NCBI GenBank assembly: GCA_015499985.1
Contig: JAAAUF010000955.1
Span: 1 to 13,044 of the forward strand
DNA length: 13,044 nt
Origin: Haplosporangium gracile
Taxonomy: Eukaryota > Mortierellomycota > Mortierellomycetes > Mortierellales > Mortierellaceae
Reading direction: 5' to 3'
This document shows, piece after piece, positions 8,434 to 13,044 of this stretch. The translations under genes and the position numbers were made by a program. Within the stretch, counting starts at the first letter, position 1. Each line of letters begins with the position of its first letter. The notes beneath the pieces were generated by a model that was not told where the DNA came from, made no database searches, and saw nothing but the letters and a program-made list of their open reading frames with translations.

Positions 8434-9049
8434 AACGGAACATTTTGATGCCCTCTCAATTTACGTTGAAGCGGTTTTCAGAACCCGCATAAACGGAATT
8501 GAAAAACCGCATAAACGGAAAAAAAAATACGTTGCGACGGAAAAAAAAACCGTTACGACGGATTTTCAGTTCCCTCGACATAGGCACCAGACCACATTTC
8601 CTTAACTATGCTAGGCCTGGAGGGCACACACTCACATTTCCAACATACACAGTGCAGAGACACACCAACATGCATATAGACACACATACTTCCAGCATAT
8701 ATACAGCGACACATATACAAGCACACCTTCAACACAACATACGCATACACGCCCTACCCTGTATCACATCATTCTCCCTCCCTTCCCTCTCTCACTGCCA
8801 CGCATCATATCTTTGTTTGAATTTGCTCTGAGAAATAAAACGTTTTTGTGTGTTTTGTTCATCAATTGCTTGCAACTTACCAAACGGTCGCGTCGACTAT
8901 GTTTATTTCAACACTTTTGCAATTTCGATCGATCGGAAGGAGGAAGGTTGTTTGGGGTGGCTACGTGTACAACTGATCCATTAACCCTTTTCTACTCTGT
9001 AACAAAACCCATAATACAAAATAGAAACGCGACAGTCGATCATAGATCA
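8434..9049. other. Upstream region of the secreted-protein gene, CA-rich, up to the right edge of the block
   Basis: No gene was found. The part near 8485-8562 carries a small repeated-motif array. The part near 8615-8760 is rich in CA/TA steps (ACACAC, CATATA) and is followed by a C/T-rich tract. The last 250 bp are A/T-rich without recognisable coding, and arginase homology starts abruptly at 9050. Confidence 0.5.
8485..8562. repeat. Short alternating direct repeats with roughly 21-22 nt spacing
   Basis: CCGCATAAACGGAA occurs at 8485-8498 and 8507-8520. CGTTGCGACGGA at 8530-8541 is followed by CGTTACGACGGA at 8551-8562. Successive units are offset by 21-23 nt, all contain CGGA, and they are separated by A runs. 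They lie about 130-200 bp upstream of the secreted-protein start (minus strand), so they could be clustered binding sites in its promoter; this is inference. Confidence 0.6.
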
Positions 9050-10009
9050 ATCAAGATCATCGAGTTTGGACTCTTGGACTAACTCAAGGAACTCGGCTGG
9101 GCTGTCCATTTTGACGGACACTGCGATTACACTCAACTTCGCCCTGAGTCTGATCCGCTTGTAGAGAAACTGTTGGACACCCGTTACGTCTCTGAAGTCA
9201 CAGAGTCTGTTGCAGCATCTGTCCAGGCTCAATTGGAGAGGGGTTCGTTGGCGTTGACTCTGGGAGGGGATCATTCGGTTGCATTGGGCACTTTTTCGGG
9301 CACTGCGCGTGTTCACCCGGATGCTGCTCTCATCTGGATTGATACCCATGCTGTAAGCGCCATTTGTTTTTTCTTTGCTCATAACCACCAGTACTAGGCA
9401 GGGTATTTTTGGGAATCTCGTGTGCTGAAAAATTCGCTGACAATCCATCTCTCTTCCCTTGCTTGCTTGACAAGTTAGGACATCAACACGCCAGAGACAA
9501 CAGACAGCGGAAACATCCACGATTGCCCAGTCTCATTCCTACTCGGGATCGCAAGCCAGGCCAAAGAACTCTCTTGGGTTAAACTATGCCTCACTCCCGA
9601 CCGTCTAGTCTACATTGGACTCCGAGACGTCGACCCAGGTGAGAAAAAGATCCTAAAACAATACAGAATCAAGGCCTTTCCAATGCACAAGATCGACAAG
9701 TATGGGATTGCAAAGGTCGTCCAGATAGCTCTCGACCATGTCTCTCCTAATGGAGCACGACCGATTCATCTCAGTTCTGATGTCGATGCGATGGACCCCT
9801 CTGTGGCCCCCTCGACAGGTACACCTGTGAGAGGAGGGTTGACGTTTAGGGAGGGGCATTATATCTGTGAAGCGGTTCATGAGATGTGGTGTTTGGTCGC
9901 TATGGATCTGATGGAGGTGAATCCATCGTTGGAGGATGATGAGGCTGATTTCCAGACCGTTACTGGATGCTCCTTGGTCCGCTGTGCTCTGGGCGAGACC
10001 CTTCTGTGA
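9050..10009 (+). pseudogene. Arginase, 3' fragment (catalytic core)
   Basis: Homology starts at 9050 with IKIIEFGLLD, followed by TAA at 9080 where the family has Gln in LLDQLKELGW-type sequence. The frame continues to an intron at 9353-9478 (GTAAGC to TTAG) and then without interruption to TGA at 10007. The Mn-binding motifs are all present: GGDHS, WIDTHADINT (across the intron) and DVDAMDP. So are the substrate-side residues in TTDSGNIH and MEVNPSL. This covers roughly residue 30 to the end of a normal arginase of about 310 residues. There is no in-frame ATG before 9683, well inside the domain, so the fragment has no start of its own. The N-terminal piece lies at 4796-4938. The high conservation of the core suggests recent inactivation. 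Confidence 0.9.
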
Positions 10010-11841
10010 GTGTTGGATATATTTATGTGAAGATGAATTGGAAGAGAGATAGAGACATCGACATAGACCTTTTTTAACCGCTATGCTAGTCTATTATATG
10101 TGTGGCAATGAATAATATTAATAGTAAAGGAGTAGTTCGTTTCATAATGCAATAAAAAATGGGCTTTCTGGGAGATGAAAGTTACATCGTTGTATGCGTA
10201 ATTAATAAAGTTTTATAACGCATTGGAGAAGCATATCCCCTTCGCACGTCGTCTTTACTGCCAATTTAGTTGTCTATGCTATCAATTATTAACTCATTTG
10301 GATATGCCCAATTTCATTCAACTCCTCTCCCTTCTCTTTCTGCCTTTTTTTTTCGATTCAGCTCTTTCTCCTTGATCCCATAGACTTTGTTGTCTGGTGC
10401 ATAAAAAAAATGAACACGTTCAGGAAAAAACGAAAGAAAGAGGGCTGGGCACCCAGTGAAGACGCCATTCTGGCAGGTAGGAGAGATGGATGCAAGAGGG
10501 CAAGAAAAGGCTAAAAGGTAATGAGGGGAAGTGAAGTAAAAGAGAGCGAAAGGGGAGGAAAATGGTGAGGGTGAGGTGAGTGGGTGAACCTGAGGACCAG
10601 TTACCTTCTTGTTCAGGGCTAGGCACTTAGTCTTCGCTGTGTTCGCGACTTGATTTTGTTGGCTCCTGCCCTCACCGATTGTTTCGCTTGAGAGACATTC
10701 AAACAGATAGGACGACGTTCATTCATAGGCCCAGCGCGTTGTTCTTGTTAGTTATGCACCCCAGCCCCCCTCCTCTCTCCTCGCATTGCGCAGAGAGAGC
10801 GCCTTCCCTCCCTCCCTTCCTCGCTCCCTAAAAAGAAAATTCCAAGGGCATGTGGTACATTTCTTCGCCCAAAGGGACCAGAGAAAAAGAGAGGGGTTTG
10901 AAAAAACATGCCAGCCCACATCCGTGCTCATCACCCCTCTCATTTTGGTCTTGTGTTTGTGCTGTTACACCTTTTTTTTGTGAGCGTCGAATTGTTCTTA
11001 GTGTCCAGCTTTATCAAATAGCTAAGCCTAGAGGGAAAAGGAAGTGGATGAGTGGAATGGAATAGAGCTTATTTCTCTTCTATGACCCTATGGCGTGCTG
11101 GCATTCTCTCATCTCCCTTGACCTTTTATTTGTGCAGTTTGCAATTTGTAGCATGGTTCACCAAAATAACGAGTTACAGAAGCCAGAAGGGCAACGAAGC
11201 CCCTTGCGAAGGGCCTCCGTCTTTTGTCTTTTTCAGTGATCATGGTGTAACACAATGTAATACTAAGAAAAAGGACACGTACGGAGTTAAACTAGGACTG
11301 ACCTCCTGTGTGTCTTTCTCTTTTTGCGCGCATAGCCCTTCTTTTTTTTTTTTCCCCCCTCCCCTGGCAGCCTCTTCACCATGGCTCCCAGAGAACAGAT
11401 ATTAGTAGGCTAAACTCAATGGCCTTCGTCCGCGCTCGCCTCCACCGCCCCCTTTTTTTTTTATCTTTAGGGCACAGTTGTCGAATCAACGCCAATGGTT
11501 CCGAAGCGTGGTTGAGAGGAGTGGCAGCCAGTTGCTGCACGTTCGTAGAAAGATGGCTAAATCTTTATTTTTTCATCGTTCGCCCTTCAAAGCATTGTAG
11601 GAGAAAAATAAAGGAGCGAAGAAGAGGGATAGTAAAAGGTTGAGCCGGACGATGCCATTCTCCTCTACGGCGCACACTCTGACTAGCCACTACGCCAGGA
11701 AGCGATAGAGAGGACAAGGAGATGGAGAAGAAAAAAAAGCCTCGACCAGCACAAAAGACGTCATTGATTCATGGCACTATCCTATGTTTTGCTCTACTCC
11801 AGTTCGCCTCTCACACCATTGCATTGAGTTCCGAAAGGTAT

Positions 11842-11861
11842 CAGTCAGTCAGTCAGTCAGT
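11842..11861. repeat. (CAGT)5 tetranucleotide repeat
   Basis: Five perfect CAGT units in the gene-free region upstream of the dibasic-repeat secreted protein gene. Confidence 0.95.
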
Positions 11862-12293
11862 ATGTTCCCCGGTTCATGCCTCTGCAAGTAAATGCAATTG
11901 TCTATGTTTAGTAAAGCAATCATTCAATCAAGATGGTGCATGGTACCATTCAACAAAGCAAGCGCTGGCGGGACCAGTTCAAACATCATCCTTGGCCGGA
12001 CCTTTTTCTCGCGTACACACAAACATCCACAAAGAGACAGATAACTCATGTCTCAGGAGAAGGGCCATTCTATCCTCCGACTTCCCTCCTCGCTCATTTC
12101 CTTCACCTCTCCCCTTACAACTTTCCTTCTTTCCCTTTTGCAGAACTGTCCAAACGCCCAACTCAGGCTTAGTTCCCGCCTTGAAAACTGTGCATGATCA
12201 AAAAATAGACGACTCGAAGAGACATCACCCCGAGACCCCATCCTGCCCATCCATCGTCTCTCCACTTTTCTACCTTGATGTATTTGTCCTTTC

Positions 12294-12358
12294 TTTTTTC
12301 TCTCTCTCGCTCCCTCTCTCTCTCTCCCCCTCTCTCCCTCTCCCCCTCTCTCCCCTCA
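12294..12358. repeat. C/T-rich microsatellite tract
   Basis: About 65 nt almost purely of C and T (repeated CTCTCT, CCCTCTCT), ending about 335 bp before the next start codon. Pyrimidine tracts of this kind are common in fungal promoters. Confidence 0.85.
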
Positions 12359-12530
12359 CTCCGTGTTCTTCAAACTCCTTCCAATGAATGTCATTTAATT
12401 TTCGAATAGATACCTTTGCCTACATCAGGTTAGAATACCCAGAAAGTAATAAACAAATGCGATAGCATAGACACACACTCAAGCGAAGTAAATGTAGGAG
12501 ACTAGTTTTTTTTAAAAAAAAAGGGAGTCC

Positions 12531-12538
12531 TATAAAAG
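12531..12538 (+). promoter_or_regulatory. TATA box
   Basis: TATAAAAG stands 163 bp before the ATG at 12694. It is preceded by a T-run/A-run stretch at about 12505-12522 and followed by a C-rich leader with no upstream ATG except the one at 12541. It is the clearest core promoter in the window and suggests a strongly expressed gene. Confidence 0.65.
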
Positions 12539-12693
12539 CAATGGCATCCATCCCCACATTCCTTCCATTATTAACCAACAAACAGCCTCCATCTTCACTC
12601 GTACTACTCCCAACACTCTACCCGCCCTTTCCATATCCTACATCCTAACATTATCTATACTTTATATATACAGCACATATTACATACATCATC

Positions 12694-13044
12694 ATGAAGA
12701 TCACCACCGTTTTGACCGTTCTTGCCGCCGTCCTCTTGGTCCAGGCTGCCCCCGTCCCCTCAGTCCCCTCAGTCTCCTCTTCATCCCTAGGCTTGAAGAG
12801 AAGCCACACGCAAGCCTCCACCCACAGCCTCGCCGCCTCTACCGATTCTGCAACTCCTAGTCTCAGCAAGCGTTTCAGTGGCCAGGGACAGGAGGGAGAC
12901 ACCAGTAACGACGGAGACATGAAGAAGCGCAAGAATGATGATGATGATGATGAGAAGGAGAAGGAGGAGGAGGAGGAGGAGGAGGAGGAGGAGGTCTTGA
13001 AGAAGCGCAAGAATGACGATGATGATGATGAGAAGGAGAAGGAG
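12694..13044 (+). CDS. Secreted protein with dibasic sites and charged repeats (partial at window end)
   Basis: The first 117 residues are visible with no stop. MKITTVLTVLAAVLLVQA is a strong signal peptide, followed by a Pro/Ser stretch (APVPSVPSVSSSS). Dibasic sites LKR (34-36) and SKR (57-60) then KKRK (77-80) and KKRK (103-106) fit cleavage by a kexin (KEX2) protease in the late Golgi. From residue 77 a unit of KKRKN, five Asp, EKEKE and a Glu run (ten Glu in the first copy) repeats with a period of 26 residues (78 nt, at 12922 and 13000), and the second copy runs off the window. The DNA of the unit is GAT/GAG microsatellite-like, so copy number and Glu length probably vary. KEX2-processed repeat proteins in fungi release peptides (pheromone-like or surface peptides); that role is inference here. 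No cysteine is seen. Confidence 0.8.
   Translation, partial: MKITTVLTVLAAVLLVQAAPVPSVPSVSSSSLGLKRSHTQASTHSLAASTDSATPSLSKRFSGQGQEGDTSNDGDMKKRKNDDDDDEKEKEEEEEEEEEEVLKKRKNDDDDDEKEKE

Larger units (their letters stand above)
4939..9049. other. About 4.1 kb block separating the two halves of the arginase gene
   Basis: The block runs from the donor after the GGQ motif of the 5' arginase fragment to the first recognisable residue of the 3' fragment. The family segment expected between them (roughly ten residues, of the GGVEDGP type) was not found in any frame near either edge. The block is therefore not a clean insertion into an intron: some arginase sequence was deleted or replaced. Inside are a Crinkler fragment (-), a decayed lectin gene (+), two foldback elements and a small secreted protein gene (-). 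I found no terminal repeats or target-site duplication for the whole block and no recognisable transposase. The edges are approximate. Confidence 0.65.
10010..12530. other. Long region without a convincing gene
   Basis: An AATAAA at 10151-10156 and another AATAAA near 10204 suit the arginase 3' end. From 10300 on the sequence alternates A/G-rich and C/T-rich tracts, with homopolymer T runs near 11340 and 11450. The only longer open frame (11722-12387, +) is low-complexity toward its end and resembles no family I know. The region probably includes the promoter of the gene at 12694. I saw no tRNA, rRNA or transposon ends. Confidence 0.5.

Noticed and set aside
8485..8562. CRISPR-like array
   Set aside because: Repeats are 12-14 nt with spacers under 12 nt, and the context is eukaryotic with spliced genes.
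4939..9049. A single 4.1 kb intron joining the two arginase pieces
   Set aside because: The family segment between the pieces is missing, no acceptor near 9040-9050 gives the right frame from the phase-0 donor, and the 3' exon has an internal TAA.
11722..12387. 221-residue open frame on the plus strand
   Set aside because: Its C-terminal third is a C/T microsatellite read as Ser/Leu/Pro, the rest has no recognisable domain, and it overlaps what looks like a promoter region. Probably chance.
12651..13010. 119-residue minus-strand frame rich in Ser and Phe
   Set aside because: It is the antisense of the signal-peptide protein at 12694; the Ser runs are the complement of the GAT/GAG repeats.

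Overview
The window looks like nuclear DNA of a filamentous fungus, most likely of the Mortierellomycota/Mucoromycota type. It has compact GT-AG introns with CTAAC-like branch sites, long C/T-rich promoter tracts, a fungal RhoGEF, a bulb-type plus ricin-B lectin, a Crinkler (CRN) remnant and a KEX2-repeat secreted protein. The taxonomic guess is inference.

Layout: (1) 151-4715 (+) is a nine-exon Rho guanine-nucleotide exchange factor of about 1085 residues, with a disordered N-terminus, a DH domain and a PH domain split by a Ser/Pro-rich insert. (2) 4796-4938 (+) is the first exon of an arginase, ending at the conserved PVPFSGGQ motif and an apparent splice donor. (3) The rest of that arginase resumes about 4.1 kb later at 9050-10009 (+), with every metal- and substrate-binding motif intact but with an in-frame TAA and without the short segment that should join the two halves. 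(4) The intervening block (about 4939-9049) holds accessory material: a Crinkler N-terminal fragment (-), a decayed lectin gene (+) with an unrecognised N-terminal half, two unrelated foldback elements, and an apparently intact small secreted protein gene (-). (5) 10010-12690 is a long stretch with no convincing gene. (6) 12694 to the window end (+) is the 5' part of a secreted protein with dibasic sites and Lys/Asp/Glu-rich repeats, behind a clear TATA box.

The most unusual finding is in the lectin gene. A 98-nt hairpin element has interrupted the bulb-lectin reading frame between 6250 and 6354, flanked by a duplicated AGGCAAG. The duplication supplies a GC donor (AAAG|GCAAGT) and the element end supplies an acceptor (ACTAG|G), so splicing would restore the ancestral reading frame exactly. 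This looks like a transposon-born (introner-like) GC-AG intron.

The second finding is the arginase, a housekeeping nitrogen-metabolism gene, broken by a cluster of effector-like genes and gene fragments. RhoGEF (morphogenesis signalling) and arginase share no evident pathway; they are neighbours in tandem, about 80 bp apart.
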